A stretch of 64,000 nucleotides of DNA from Bacteroidota bacterium (lineage in GTDB: Bacteria; Bacteroidota; Bacteroidia; UBA4408): the NCBI GenBank assembly GCA_016718805.1, contig JADKCP010000002.1, positions 62,001 through 126,000 on the forward strand, given 5' to 3'. The position numbers were made by a program, and so were the translations under genes. Below the pieces are notes generated by a model. It was not told the DNA's origin and did no database searches. It saw only the letters and a list, made by a program, of their open reading frames with translations. Positions 9,873 to 19,300 of this stretch are shown in pieces; within the stretch, counting starts at the first letter, position 1, and each line of letters opens with the position of its first letter.

Positions 9873-9880
9873 CAAATATA
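9873..9880 (-). promoter_or_regulatory. -7 element for lpxC/fabZ operon
   Basis: On the minus strand TATATTTG matches TAnnTTTG, about 52 nt before the lpxC start. No clear -33 TTG was found at the usual spacing, so support is moderate. Confidence 0.45.
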
Positions 9881-10000
9881 AGGAAGTATCTGAAAGTTTT
9901 TTTTGAAAAGCCTTGAATAAATCCTCATTCAAGTATTTAAAAGCCATGAATGTTGAAGGCTTTATTAGTAAGGATTTCAATAGTATAAACCCTATTTATG

Positions 10001-10030
10001 CAAGCCACATATAATTCACTATGTGGCTTG
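10001..10030 (-). terminator. Perfect 11-bp hairpin downstream of the rhodanese gene
   Basis: CAAGCCACATA and TATGTGGCTTG form a perfect 11-bp stem with an 8-nt loop, 10 bases after the rhodanese stop codon. No T run follows on the minus strand, so it may stabilise the mRNA end or be a weak terminator. A weaker AAAGCC/GGCTTT pair lies further on at about 9940-9962. Confidence 0.5.
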
Positions 10031-10040
10031 AATCAACCAA

Positions 10041-10331
10041 TTACTTGGTTGGCTTAGGTTTTAATGCATTGAGTTCTAACCAAGAGCCTCCGGCAAAAGT
10101 ATTGCCCACACCCTGCTGTGATAGGAAAATATGTGCATGTCGACAATCGTTTCCTGAGCCGCAGCATAATACCAGCGGTTTACTCATTTTTTTAAGTTCT
10201 TCCAGTTTAGCTGGAATATCTTTTAATGGAATATTAAGTGAGTCTGGAATATGACCTTTTTGAAATTCGGAAGTAGGTCGTACATCAACAATAGTGTGTC
10301 CGGGAGATTTTAAAATTTCTTTAAGTTCCAT
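10041..10331 (-). CDS. Single-domain rhodanese-like protein
   Basis: 96 aa, one rhodanese domain: TIVDVRPTSEFQKGHIPDSLNIP is the substrate-side signature (shown in part: IVDVRP, GHIPDSLNIP). The active-site loop is CCGSGND with Cys56 or Cys57 as the nucleophile, and a further Cys63. Length is that of stand-alone GlpE-type sulfurtransferases in the cytoplasm. The double cysteine in the loop differs from the usual CxxGxR. The neighbours give no clue to the sulfur acceptor. Confidence 0.88.
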   Translation of the reverse strand: MELKEILKSPGHTIVDVRPTSEFQKGHIPDSLNIPLKDIPAKLEELKKMSKPLVLCCGSGNDCRHAHIFLSQQGVGNTFAGGSWLELNALKPKPTK

Positions 10332-10441
10332 AAAATAAGTTTTGATTCAAAAAATTAATGTGTTGCAAAGTACCCCACTAAAGTATTGAAAATGCATGAT
10401 ATTAATCAGTAAAAAAACTGTCAAAAATCAGCAAAAACCAC

Positions 10442-10867
10442 TTATTTTAATCCAACCATCATTAATGTTCCATCCGATTTTAAAATGATTTCCTGCAATT
10501 GCATTTCTTTTTGAATTGCTGCTTTATAAAGAGGATCACCGGTACCACTTTCAATTTTTGTAGCGAGCACGATTTTCCAGTCGGGGTAAAAGCTATTGAT
10601 TGTAGCATAAACATTTTCCGGAATTTCTGTCTGAGGAATTTGTGTTTGTGAGCTTACCCAAACTCCATTCAGCGTATAATTCACTTTCATATTTTGTGAA
10701 TTCCAAACAAATTCGGCAATCCATCCACGCGGTATCTCTTTTTCCCAGTTAACATCAGATGCACCGGGAAAGCGCTCATCAAAAGCCTTTTGCACAAGGT
10801 CTGGAGCATTTTGAGCAGCAGCTATGCTCACCCAAAAAAACAAAGCAATCAAAAAGTATTTTTTCAT
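10442..10867 (-). CDS. PepSY-like domain secreted protein
   Basis: 141 aa with a signal peptide (MKKYFLIALFFWVSIAAA, then QN). The mature part shows the Bacteroidota PepSY-like pattern: AFDERFPGASDVNWEKE, then WIAEFVWNSQNMKVNYTLNGVWV, and a second half with FYPDWKIVLATKIES. It is predicted to be periplasmic; the function of these small proteins is unknown, though the fold is seen in protease- and lactamase-inhibitor-like proteins. It is monocistronic as far as can be seen. Confidence 0.8.
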   Translation of the reverse strand: MKKYFLIALFFWVSIAAAQNAPDLVQKAFDERFPGASDVNWEKEIPRGWIAEFVWNSQNMKVNYTLNGVWVSSQTQIPQTEIPENVYATINSFYPDWKIVLATKIESGTGDPLYKAAIQKEMQLQEIILKSDGTLMMVGLK

Positions 10868-11164
10868 TTTAAATTCAATGATACAACAGGCTATAGTCGA
10901 TTTCAGTTTTTAGCTTTTTGAAATCAACTAAGCAAAAACAGTTATACTTAATAAAGTGAATTAGGTTTCATTTAAGCGAAACTTTTTACTAAACATGTTA
11001 AACAATCTTATCGTTGTGTTCCGGTAATTTGAATTACTAAAATAACTAAAAATTGATAAGTAGTTGGCAACGAATGTCATTAAGAACAAAGTGAAAAATT
11101 TCTGAAATTTATTAATATTCTCCTTTTCAAAATATAAGATTGATTTAAGCAAACTGGTAGGTTG
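10868..11164. other. Gap with no supported gene
   Basis: AT-rich spacer between the PepSY-like gene and the lpdA terminator. A 68-codon open frame on the minus strand lacks a family signature and is composed of low-complexity hydrophobic and Asn/Lys residues; it is not called as a gene. Confidence 0.5.
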
Positions 11165-11203
11165 CAAAAAACAAAGGGTTACTGTGGCAACACAGCAACC
11201 CTT
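11165..11203 (-). terminator. Rho-independent terminator of lpdA
   Basis: On the minus strand a 13-bp stem (AAGGGTT-x-CTGTG with one mismatch; 11174-11186 against 11191-11203) with a 4-nt loop is followed by TGTTTTTT. It begins 28 bases after the lpdA stop codon. Confidence 0.88.
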
Positions 11204-11230
11204 GTTGATTCACTATTAATTAATAAACGA

Positions 11231-12619
11231 CTATATGTGAATCACCTCACCATATGCAGCGGCAGCAGCCTCCATAACTGCTTCGCTCATGGTAGGATGT
11301 GGATGAACGGTTTTTATTAATTCGTGACCGGTAGTTTCAAGTTTACGAATGGCAACAATTTCGGCAATCATTTCGGTTACATTATATCCAATCATATGAG
11401 CACCTAACAATTCGCCGTATTTAGCATCAAAAATTAACTTCACAAAGCCATCCTTTGCTCCGGCAGCACTAGCTTTTCCTGAAGCTGAGAATGGAAATTT
11501 CCCAACTTTAAGTTCATAACCAGCTTCCTTTGCTTTAGCTTCGGTAAATCCTACCGATGCAATTTCGGGAGAACAATAGGTACAACCCGGAATATTATTA
11601 TAATCCAATGGTTCTGGGTGATGTCCTGCAATTTTTTCCACACAAATAATACCTTCGGCACTAGCAACATGGGCTAAGGCTTGTCCACCTACACAATCAC
11701 CAATGGCATGAACTCCGGGAATATTGGTTTGATAGTATTTATTGGTCAAAATTTTACCTTTATCTACAATCACTCCTACTTCTTCTAAGCCAACATTTTC
11801 AAGATTAGCCTGTATCCCAACAGCTGAAAGCACAACATCGGCTTCAATTTTTTCTTCCCCTTTTTTGGTTTTAATCGTAACCAAACAAGTATTTCCTTTG
11901 GTATCAACTGATTCTACACTAGAATCGACCATTACTTCAATACCTATTTTTTTAAACGAACGAGCCAATTGCTTTGAAACTTCTTCATCTTCAACCGGAA
12001 CAATATTCGGTAAAAATTCAACTAAGGTTACTTTGGTACCCATGGTTGCATAAAAATATGCGAATTCTGAACCAATAGCTCCCGAGCCCACAACCACCAT
12101 TGATTTTGGCTGATTGGCTAAAGTCATTGCTTCACGGTAACCTATAATTTTTTTACCATCTTGAGGTAAATTAGGCAATTGTCGAGATCGTGCTCCCAAT
12201 GCTAATATAATATTGGAAGCCTCGTATAATGTAGTTTTTCCTTCTTTATCAGTAACTTCAACTTTTTTTCCGGCTTTAAGCTTTCCAAATCCTTGAATAA
12301 CATCAATCTTATTTTTTTTCAATAAAAACTGAACGCCTTTGCTCATACCATTGGCTACATCTCGGCTGCGCTTAACAACAGCATTAAAATCAGCTTCGCC
12401 TCCATTTACTTTTATACCATAATCGGCAGCATGGTTAAGGTATTCAAAAACCTGGGCACTTTTTAATAAGGCTTTGGTTGGAATACATCCCCAGTTGAGG
12501 CAAATACCTCCTAATTCATCCCGTTCAACTAACGCAGTTTTGAGTCCTAACTGAGCTGCTCTGATGGCAGCAACATAACCACCCGGACCACTTCCTATCA
12601 CAATCAAATCATAATTCAT
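11231..12619 (-). CDS. lpdA: Dihydrolipoyl dehydrogenase (E3)
   Basis: 462 aa FAD-dependent disulfide oxidoreductase. The FAD dinucleotide fold (GSGPGGYVAAIRAAQLG) is followed by the redox-active disulfide motif GGICLNWGCIP (Cys40, Cys45), an NAD-binding GSGAIGSEFA segment, the HAIGDCVGGQALAHVASAEG FAD-binding region and the C-terminal catalytic HPHPTMSE motif. It reoxidises lipoamide in 2-oxoacid dehydrogenase and glycine cleavage complexes. It would serve the fused E1 protein encoded at 3.9 kb. Confidence 0.97.
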   Translation of the reverse strand: MNYDLIVIGSGPGGYVAAIRAAQLGLKTALVERDELGGICLNWGCIPTKALLKSAQVFEYLNHAADYGIKVNGGEADFNAVVKRSRDVANGMSKGVQFLLKKNKIDVIQGFGKLKAGKKVEVTDKEGKTTLYEASNIILALGARSRQLPNLPQDGKKIIGYREAMTLANQPKSMVVVGSGAIGSEFAYFYATMGTKVTLVEFLPNIVPVEDEEVSKQLARSFKKIGIEVMVDSSVESVDTKGNTCLVTIKTKKGEEKIEADVVLSAVGIQANLENVGLEEVGVIVDKGKILTNKYYQTNIPGVHAIGDCVGGQALAHVASAEGIICVEKIAGHHPEPLDYNNIPGCTYCSPEIASVGFTEAKAKEAGYELKVGKFPFSASGKASAAGAKDGFVKLIFDAKYGELLGAHMIGYNVTEMIAEIVAIRKLETTGHELIKTVHPHPTMSEAVMEAAAAAYGEVIHI

Positions 12620-12823
12620 AGGGTAAAAAATAGAGTGTATTTTAGATTAATAAAATAAGCAATGAATGAAGTGCGAAAGTAGTAAAAAATAAAAGCGGGA
12701 ACTTTTTAATTGCAAAAAATAATTGTTAAGACACAGTTTGTAAATTGTATCTATCTTATTTACAGGTTATTAATAAAACTACTTGACAGAATTCCTAATT
12801 TGACTTTTTAATTCTTAGCTAGG

Positions 12824-12852
12824 TTGATTGGATAATTATTTTGTTAAATTTG
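12824..12852 (+). promoter_or_regulatory. Bacteroidota-type promoter for the M61 peptidase gene
   Basis: TTG (12824-12826), 18 nt, TAAATTTG (12845-12852). The start codon follows about 48 nt later. Confidence 0.6.
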
Positions 12853-12900
12853 GCTTTTTAAACAAAATAGCTCAAGCTAAAATCAATTCAGCTCTCATTT

Positions 12901-14640
12901 ATGTATTACACCATCTATTTTGAAAATGCCAACCACCATTATGTTAATATTGATTTTGAATTAGATACTAAGGGAACAGAAACTATTGTTTTTCATTTAC
13001 CCGCCTGGCGTCCAGGGAGATATGAACTGGGCAACTTTGCCAAGAATATTCAAAAATGGGCGGCTTATGATGAAAAAGGGCAACCATTAATTCATCAAAA
13101 GCTTACCAAAGACAGCTGGAAAGTACAATGTAAAGGTGCCAAATCTATCCTTGTAAAATACAATTATTACGCTGCCGAATTAAATGCAGGCTCTACTTAT
13201 CTTGATGAAAATCAATTATATATAAATCCAGTTAATTGTTTACTTTATGTAAACGAACGTATGTCGGAGAGCTGTACTATTGAACTGAAGTTACCCGCAA
13301 ATTACCGAGTAGCTACAGGTATGAAAAAGGTGAATGAAAAAGGTGACAGCGTAATTTTAGCAGCAGCCGATTTCCATGAATTGGCCGACAGTCCTTTGAT
13401 TGCTAGCGATACCTTACAACACAATCAATTTGTTTTGGATGGAATTGAATTTAATATTTGGCTACAAGGTGAATGTAAACCGAATTGGGCTAAAATAATT
13501 TGTGATTTCTTTATCTTTATTAATGAGCATTTTGTAATGATGAAGGAGTTTCCTGTGCAAGAATATCACTTTTTGTTTCAGTTAACCCCATATGCCTATT
13601 ATCATGGAGTTGAACATTTAACTTCTACCGCCATAGTGCTTGGACCGGGCAATGAGTTTGTGAATAAGGATTGGTACGATGAGTTTTTAGGTATTAGCTC
13701 GCATGAATTATTTCATACTTGGAATATTAAGTCAATTCGACCGATTGAGATGATGCCTTATGATTATTCAAAGGAAAACTATAGTAGGTTAGGATTTGTG
13801 GCTGAAGGAGTTACCACTTATTATGGTGACTTTTTACTGTATCGTTCGGGTGTTTTTTCGGATGCCGACTATTTCAAAACATTTAATGAACAGCTGCAGA
13901 AACATTTCGACAATTTTGGGCGCTTTAATTTATCGGTAGCCGATTCATCGTTTGATACTTGGCTGGATGGGTATAATCCCGGAGTGCCAAATAGAAAGGT
14001 TTCAATATATACAGAGGGGTGCCTTATTGCTTTTATGACCGACATTTGTATTCGTAAGCAAACGGCAAATGCACATTCGTTGGACGATGTAATGCGCGCA
14101 CTGTTTACCGAATTTGGAAAGAAAAAAATAGGTTATTCCGAAAATGATTACCAAGTTCTTATTGAGCGAATTAGTGGTAATAGTTGGAAAGATTTCTTTG
14201 CAGCTTTTGTATATGGTACGGAATCCTTTGAAAGTACCATTCGCGAGTGTTTAGATTATGTTGGATTAGAACTTGAAATACAGCCTTCAAAAAAATACCA
14301 TGAAGCCAAACTTGGGTTTAAAGTAGTTGAAGATGGCATATTAAGTAGGGTTTCGGCACTTTATCCGGGATCGCTTGCTGACAAGGCTGGAGTTTCATTA
14401 AACGATAAAATTGTTGCAATCAATGGAATAGAGGTATTTGACAATATGGATACCTGGGCCAACTTTTATTCACAACAACAAATTAAGTTAACGGTAATTG
14501 AAAATAAGAAGTTTAAAGAGATTTTACTAAACCCTAAAAAGGAGATTTTTTATCAAAAATATAGCATTGTAAGAAATCCTAATAGTACAGAAGAACAGCG
14601 TAAAAACTTTACTGCTTGGGCTGGAAGAAATCACGTTTAA
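12901..14640 (+). CDS. M61 family metallopeptidase with PDZ domain
   Basis: 579 aa. The order of parts is an N-terminal beta-rich M61 domain (about 1-165), a gluzincin catalytic domain with HELFHTWN near residue 268 (two zinc histidines and the catalytic Glu) and the third ligand Glu in EGVTTYYGD about 34 residues later, then a PDZ domain (about 475-560; LYPGSLADKAGVSLNDKIVAINGIEV). This is the glycyl-aminopeptidase-like family. No signal peptide is seen at the chosen ATG, so it appears cytoplasmic, which fits many Bacteroidota members. Substrate unknown. Confidence 0.92.
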   Translation: MYYTIYFENANHHYVNIDFELDTKGTETIVFHLPAWRPGRYELGNFAKNIQKWAAYDEKGQPLIHQKLTKDSWKVQCKGAKSILVKYNYYAAELNAGSTYLDENQLYINPVNCLLYVNERMSESCTIELKLPANYRVATGMKKVNEKGDSVILAAADFHELADSPLIASDTLQHNQFVLDGIEFNIWLQGECKPNWAKIICDFFIFINEHFVMMKEFPVQEYHFLFQLTPYAYYHGVEHLTSTAIVLGPGNEFVNKDWYDEFLGISSHELFHTWNIKSIRPIEMMPYDYSKENYSRLGFVAEGVTTYYGDFLLYRSGVFSDADYFKTFNEQLQKHFDNFGRFNLSVADSSFDTWLDGYNPGVPNRKVSIYTEGCLIAFMTDICIRKQTANAHSLDDVMRALFTEFGKKKIGYSENDYQVLIERISGNSWKDFFAAFVYGTESFESTIRECLDYVGLELEIQPSKKYHEAKLGFKVVEDGILSRVSALYPGSLADKAGVSLNDKIVAINGIEVFDNMDTWANFYSQQQIKLTVIENKKFKEILLNPKKEIFYQKYSIVRNPNSTEEQRKNFTAWAGRNHV

Positions 14641-14661
14641 GTAATTGATAAATAAAATAAT

Positions 14662-14699
14662 AAAAGCCATTAGCTAAATCTTTAGTTAATGGCTTTTTT
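14662..14699. terminator. Bidirectional terminator between convergent genes
   Basis: A 16-bp stem with one G-U pair (AAAGCCATTAGCTAAA with TTTAGTTAATGGCTTT) and a 2-nt centre, with T runs on the plus side and A-rich flank on the other, so it can serve both the M61 gene and the convergent flippase gene. Confidence 0.85.
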
Positions 14700-14719
14700 A
14701 TTTTCTTGAGTCAGAATAA

Positions 14720-16162
14720 TCACTCGTATTTAATGATCCGGTACATCGATCGAACACTTATGATACGAATAACAAATGCCCACAAAAAGGAGAGTGATAT
14801 CATAATCATAAATTGGGACATCCACGCTAAATTAGGTAGGCTTTTAGATATAAAACAAATCACAATTACTCCGCAAATAAATAATACTAAGGTGATAAGA
14901 AAACGATAATTAACTTTAAACTTAAATACCTTTTGAGCAATTAAAACCTGAAAAAATGCTGTTGAAAACTGAGTAACCAAACTCGATATAGCAGATCCAG
15001 TTGCCTTGTATTGCGGAATCAATATCAGGTTTAGCGTAATATTTAAAAACATTCCAATGCTTGCCATGGTATTTAGTTCTTTCATATTGCCATTGGCGGT
15101 TAGCAATGTACCAAATACGTAGGTAGTTGAAATAGCAACGAAACAAGTCATTAAGTATCCAAATACTCGTGCCGATTCTTCAACATGTTGTGTGTACATT
15201 AATCCCATCAGCTCCTTGCTATAAAAAAAGGAACCTAGTGCTACTATAACTGAAAGGGTTACCAATAAAGAAAAAGCAAGCTTTACCAATTCATCCAAAT
15301 CGTGCTTTAATTTTATCATTCGGGCAAAAATCGGAAGCAACAAACCGGCGAACAAGTATGCAATCATATTGGCCGAATCGAGCAAGCGATAAGCAGAAGC
15401 ATAAATGGCGGATTGTTCAGCTCCATCCACCAACAAGCGTTCGAGCATAACCGTATCTATTCGGTTAGAAAATGCCATGAGCAGCACTAATATAGCATAA
15501 GGATAACTCTTTTTAAGAATAACCAGAAAAAAAGCCTTACTCCAATTCAGTCGTTTTAGTTGAGATTTTTTTATCACAATCACCATAGTGATAATAGCCG
15601 TTAGCAAATAAGCCGAAGTTTGCGCATAAACATACCACTCAATTTGAAAGGGAGAACTAGTTACATGTCCCCACAGTAAAATAGCGCAAATGGTAATCAT
15701 GATTAAACGGTCGAGAACCGAGATTATACTATCAGTTTTAAAGAGGTGTAAACCGGCGATGTTACTTCTTAAATAAAGGATAAATGATATAAGAAACTGA
15801 TTAAAACCTAATAAAAACAGAACATACAATTGTCCAAAGGAATAACCGATAATCAATCCAACACTTAGTGTTATTACTGTGTAAACCAAACCCAGCAACA
15901 AGCGAAGTGAAAGTATACTAGAAACATGTTTGGTAAGTAGGTGATTGTTTTGCGCTATGTTTTTATTATTAAAATTGGTTATACCCAAATCCAATAATAT
16001 ATTGAGCAAAAAGGTAAAATTAAAAAGTGCATAGTAGGTACCAAATATTTCGGGGCTTACAGCATTTTGTACCGAGCGGTCGATACCCAAAATCCAGAAT
16101 GGCTTTATCAGCAAATTCAGGAATAACAATAACGCCAAATTGGTAATAAACTTTTTTTGCAT
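14720..16162 (-). CDS. Polysaccharide flippase (MOP superfamily, Wzx-like)
   Basis: About 480 aa with roughly 12-14 hydrophobic helices and the oligosaccharide flippase pattern at the N terminus (KPFWILGIDRSVQN, FGTYYALFNFTFLLNILLDLGITNF). It likely moves lipid-linked sugars across the inner membrane. The ATG at 16162 (MQKKFITN) is chosen; the longer frame would start at a TTG that is the end of a TACTTTTG promoter box. No glycosyltransferase neighbours are present, so it is an orphan from any polysaccharide cluster. Confidence 0.85.
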   Translation of the reverse strand: MQKKFITNLALLLFLNLLIKPFWILGIDRSVQNAVSPEIFGTYYALFNFTFLLNILLDLGITNFNNKNIAQNNHLLTKHVSSILSLRLLLGLVYTVITLSVGLIIGYSFGQLYVLFLLGFNQFLISFILYLRSNIAGLHLFKTDSIISVLDRLIMITICAILLWGHVTSSPFQIEWYVYAQTSAYLLTAIITMVIVIKKSQLKRLNWSKAFFLVILKKSYPYAILVLLMAFSNRIDTVMLERLLVDGAEQSAIYASAYRLLDSANMIAYLFAGLLLPIFARMIKLKHDLDELVKLAFSLLVTLSVIVALGSFFYSKELMGLMYTQHVEESARVFGYLMTCFVAISTTYVFGTLLTANGNMKELNTMASIGMFLNITLNLILIPQYKATGSAISSLVTQFSTAFFQVLIAQKVFKFKVNYRFLITLVLFICGVIVICFISKSLPNLAWMSQFMIMISLSFLWAFVIRIISVRSMYRIIKYE

Positions 16163-16177
16163 TTTTACGAAAGGGTG

Positions 16178-16185
16178 CAAAAGTA
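16178..16185 (-). promoter_or_regulatory. -7 element for the flippase gene
   Basis: TACTTTTG on the minus strand matches TAnnTTTG, 15 nt before the chosen start. It overlaps and so rules out the upstream TTG as start. No good -33 TTG seen. Confidence 0.5.
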
Positions 16186-16404
16186 ATTAAAACTTGTGAA
16201 TGAACAGTATACAGGCCTTCAAAAATGTGTTATTGAGCTTTGTGATGCAATCAAAAGCCTTTGTTTATTTGCTAAGTAATTGAAACGATATATCTATTTT
16301 ACGAAGAAGTAGCGAATTATAGATTTGTTTCAAAAATCGCTCTTTCTGAACAGTAAATTTTGTACTATTGGGCTTCCAAATTTTAATCCTTCAAACTATA
16401 GATT

Positions 16405-18477
16405 ATGCGAGTTTCTCAAAAGTTTATTAATGTAGCATTGCTTTGTATTTCGGCTTTAACTACAGCGGAAATTGCACCTGCTCAGTCGAATTCAACTTCC
16501 AACCCATTGTTGGTTCAGATGAATGTACCTGTTGAATTTTCAAAAGTAACAGCAGCCAATGTGAGCGATTATGGCAAGCAAATTATGCAATCAATAAATA
16601 AAGATATTGAAGCAATTAAGGCGCAAAAAACGATCAGTTTTGCCAGTGTTTTTGAAGCATTTGATGTGAGCTACAATAAACTAAATACTGCGAGTAACAC
16701 CTGTTATATGTTGTATTGGGTTTCGCCCGATTCCATGATTCGTGCGAATGGCTTAAGCAGTTATCAGCAATTGGATTCGCAATCGACGGCGATTTTTTCG
16801 GATAAGGACTTATTTTCGAAAATGCTTTCTTTTAAATCAACCGCTGCTTATAAAGAATTAACAGGCCACAGAAAGTTTCTTGTGGATGACTTAATTGATG
16901 GATTTGAGCGATCGGGAGTGAATTTATCTGCTGAAAAGTTAACTCAATACAAAAAACTCAGCAAAGAAATTGGAGAACTAACTTCTAGTTATTCGGTAAA
17001 TATGAACTCTGCAAATGATGTATTGAAATTGGATGAAGCAGGTACCAAAGGTTTGACAGAAGATTTCAAAAATAAATACCGCACGACTGCAGGAAACTAT
17101 GAGATTCCAATTATTAATGCTACCAACGAGCCGGTAATGAATAATGCCGAAATAGAAGCAACTCGTAAAGCGTTCTATTTTAAGTTTACGGGAAGAGCTG
17201 CTACTCAAAATTTACCCATACTTGATAGTTTAATTAGCAAGCGATATGCTCTTGCGAAGCTTATGAATTATCCTAGTTATGCGGCTTATAGCTTGGGTTC
17301 CAAAATGGCTAAAAACCCTAAAACTGTATGGAGTTTTGTTTACGACTTAATTGAACGATCAAAAGATAAAGCTAAATTGGACTTAGCAGAATTTGAGCGC
17401 AATAAAAAAGCAGATTTTGCAAATGAAAAAGATGTTCATTTAAATACTTGGGACATTGATTTTTACAAAAGTAAAAAGCTTAAAAGTGAATTTAATGTAA
17501 ACTATGAAGAGTTACGTCCTTATTTACCTATGGATCAGTGCTTGAAAGGGATGTTCGATATTTATCAGAAATTACTTGGACTAGATTTCAAGAAGGTAAG
17601 CAATCCATCTGTTTGGCATCCTGAAGTTGAAATGTATGAAGTATACGAAACAGGGAAATTAAAAGGGCGCTTTTACTTAGACTTGTTTCCTCGTCCCAAT
17701 AAGGAATCTTGGTTTTATGGAGTGAATTTAATTTCTGGAAAATATGGTAAAGGAGGCAATGAAATTCCGGTTTCCATGTTGTTGGGAAATTTTACACGCC
17801 CTACTCCTACTTCACCTTCGTTGTTAAGTCCACGCGAATTGAAAACTTTATTTCATGAGTTTGGGCATATTATGAATATGATGTCGTATGAGGGAGAATT
17901 TTCGATGCAATCAAGTTCAAAAGCTGATTTTACCGAATCAATGTCGCAGTTGTTTGAAAACTGGTTATGGGATTATTCAATTTTGAGCTCGTTTGCCAAG
18001 CATTATAAAACAGGAGAAGTTTTGCCTTTAGCTACTTTTGAAAATATGTTGAAAGCTAAAAATGTTGCTTCCGGATATGCTTCAATTCGTTCGCTACGCA
18101 TGTGTTTGTACGACATGAATGTGTACGACAAATACAATCCTCAAGCACCTGTTTCAACTGATAAATTGTGGCAACAAATTGATAAGGAGTTGGGAGTAAT
18201 GGATTTTTATGTTGAAGGAACCCATCCTCAGGCAAACTGGATTCATATTAATTCACATCCGGTATATTACTATGGATATTTATGGTCGGAAGTGTATGCT
18301 CAAGATATGTTTACTCAGTTTAAGAAAAATGGACTAACCGATACTAAAACAGGTGTGCGTTATAGAAAATTAATATTGGCCAATGGAACACAGCGTGATA
18401 TTGTTGAAGCTGTGGAAGAATTTATTGGAAGACCTTCTGACAATAAAGCCTATATTAAGAGTTTGGGATTAGAATAA
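16405..18477 (+). CDS. M3 family oligopeptidase, secreted
   Basis: 690 aa zinc oligopeptidase of the M3A (Dcp/thimet) type. The zinc motif is FHEFGHIMNMM with HEFGH near residue 482, and the third ligand Glu lies in DFTESMSQLFENW about 30 residues later, matching the family pattern DFVExPSQxxExW. An N-terminal signal peptide (MRVSQKFINVALLCISALTTAEIAPAQ) predicts periplasmic location, so it may trim peptides after import across the outer membrane. Length fits the family. Confidence 0.92.
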   Translation: MRVSQKFINVALLCISALTTAEIAPAQSNSTSNPLLVQMNVPVEFSKVTAANVSDYGKQIMQSINKDIEAIKAQKTISFASVFEAFDVSYNKLNTASNTCYMLYWVSPDSMIRANGLSSYQQLDSQSTAIFSDKDLFSKMLSFKSTAAYKELTGHRKFLVDDLIDGFERSGVNLSAEKLTQYKKLSKEIGELTSSYSVNMNSANDVLKLDEAGTKGLTEDFKNKYRTTAGNYEIPIINATNEPVMNNAEIEATRKAFYFKFTGRAATQNLPILDSLISKRYALAKLMNYPSYAAYSLGSKMAKNPKTVWSFVYDLIERSKDKAKLDLAEFERNKKADFANEKDVHLNTWDIDFYKSKKLKSEFNVNYEELRPYLPMDQCLKGMFDIYQKLLGLDFKKVSNPSVWHPEVEMYEVYETGKLKGRFYLDLFPRPNKESWFYGVNLISGKYGKGGNEIPVSMLLGNFTRPTPTSPSLLSPRELKTLFHEFGHIMNMMSYEGEFSMQSSSKADFTESMSQLFENWLWDYSILSSFAKHYKTGEVLPLATFENMLKAKNVASGYASIRSLRMCLYDMNVYDKYNPQAPVSTDKLWQQIDKELGVMDFYVEGTHPQANWIHINSHPVYYYGYLWSEVYAQDMFTQFKKNGLTDTKTGVRYRKLILANGTQRDIVEAVEEFIGRPSDNKAYIKSLGLE

Positions 18478-18512
18478 CCAAAAGCAATTTACTTTATTTA
18501 AACGAACTTGAA

Positions 18513-19193
18513 TTATTTAGTTGATTTTTGAATTGAACTAAATACTAGTTGTTCTAAAAAGGAAATAAGTTTTTTATCATCGGGAGTAGCACTGTCGGTA
18601 AGTGCAGGTAAGTTTTCCATAAAGAACTGTTGGGCATGCGACATTTCTAAAATGGTACTTGCTAAAAAATAAGGATACTTGTATTTAGCATTGTATTCTT
18701 TAATAATATCGGCGATTCGCTGGCATAAATCTTTATAGGGTTTAAACAAACGGTCTTTGTTATCCTTAGTAATGTTTCGGGTTAAATAGGCTTTTGAACT
18801 CTCCCACTTTACAAGTTCATAGGCTTCAAATTCGGAAATGAATTCAGTAGATTTTGCTCGTTCGGGAACCATTACTAAAAGCCGAATAATAGTTTTCAAC
18901 TTTACTTCAGGGTCATTGATGTTGTTCAAACTAAACAGCACTTTATACTCTAAGAAACTCCAATACCAAGTGATAAGGTAAACCAACAACCTGTGTTTAT
19001 TTTCGAAATAGCGGTATATACTGGCTTCTGTTGTTTCTATTTCAGCAGCAAGTTTTTTAAATGTAAAATCCTCAAATCCCAGTTTGTTAATCAACACCAA
19101 TCCCTGACTAACTATTCGCTTTCCTAATAAACTGTCTTCCGGATTTCGTAGGAAGAGTTTATCATTCATTTTGATTCGTATATCTAATAGCAT
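18513..19193 (-). CDS. TetR/AcrR family transcriptional regulator
   Basis: 226 aa. The N-terminal helix-turn-helix region is typical: RIVSQGLVLINKLGFEDFTFKKLAAEIETTEASIYRYFENKHRLL (shown by its anchors FTFKKLA, TEASIYRYF, NKHRLL). The C-terminal ligand domain is not assignable. It is divergent from the CutA-like/ABC-HlyD/TolC operon with about 107 bases between starts, so the likely role is repression of that operon and itself. ATG 19193 is kept; an internal ATG at 19169 is possible. Confidence 0.92.
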   Translation of the reverse strand: MLLDIRIKMNDKLFLRNPEDSLLGKRIVSQGLVLINKLGFEDFTFKKLAAEIETTEASIYRYFENKHRLLVYLITWYWSFLEYKVLFSLNNINDPEVKLKTIIRLLVMVPERAKSTEFISEFEAYELVKWESSKAYLTRNITKDNKDRLFKPYKDLCQRIADIIKEYNAKYKYPYFLASTILEMSHAQQFFMENLPALTDSATPDDKKLISFLEQLVFSSIQKSTK

Positions 19194-19213
19194 TGTTGTT
19201 TAATTTGAAAGTA

Positions 19214-19287
19214 CAAATATAGCAAATATTATTTAACAGATTTTATATAATAGCTTTACTATCATTTAATGAGTATTACTATTTTTG
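19214..19287. promoter_or_regulatory. Divergent promoter region of tetR and the export operon
   Basis: TATATTTG on the minus strand (19214-19221) and TATTTTTG on the plus strand (19280-19287) fit the -7 consensus for tetR and the CutA-like gene. Between them TTACTAT occurs twice (19256-19262, 19276-19282) exactly 20 nt apart, the second overlapping the plus-strand -7 element; it is a possible regulator site. Confidence 0.45.
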
Positions 19288-19300
19288 TAAAAAAATAAAA

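Noticed and set aside
10961..11167. Minus-strand 68-codon open frame before lpdA
   Set aside because: Low-complexity sequence with no family features; it ends just before a strong terminator and lies in AT-rich spacer.
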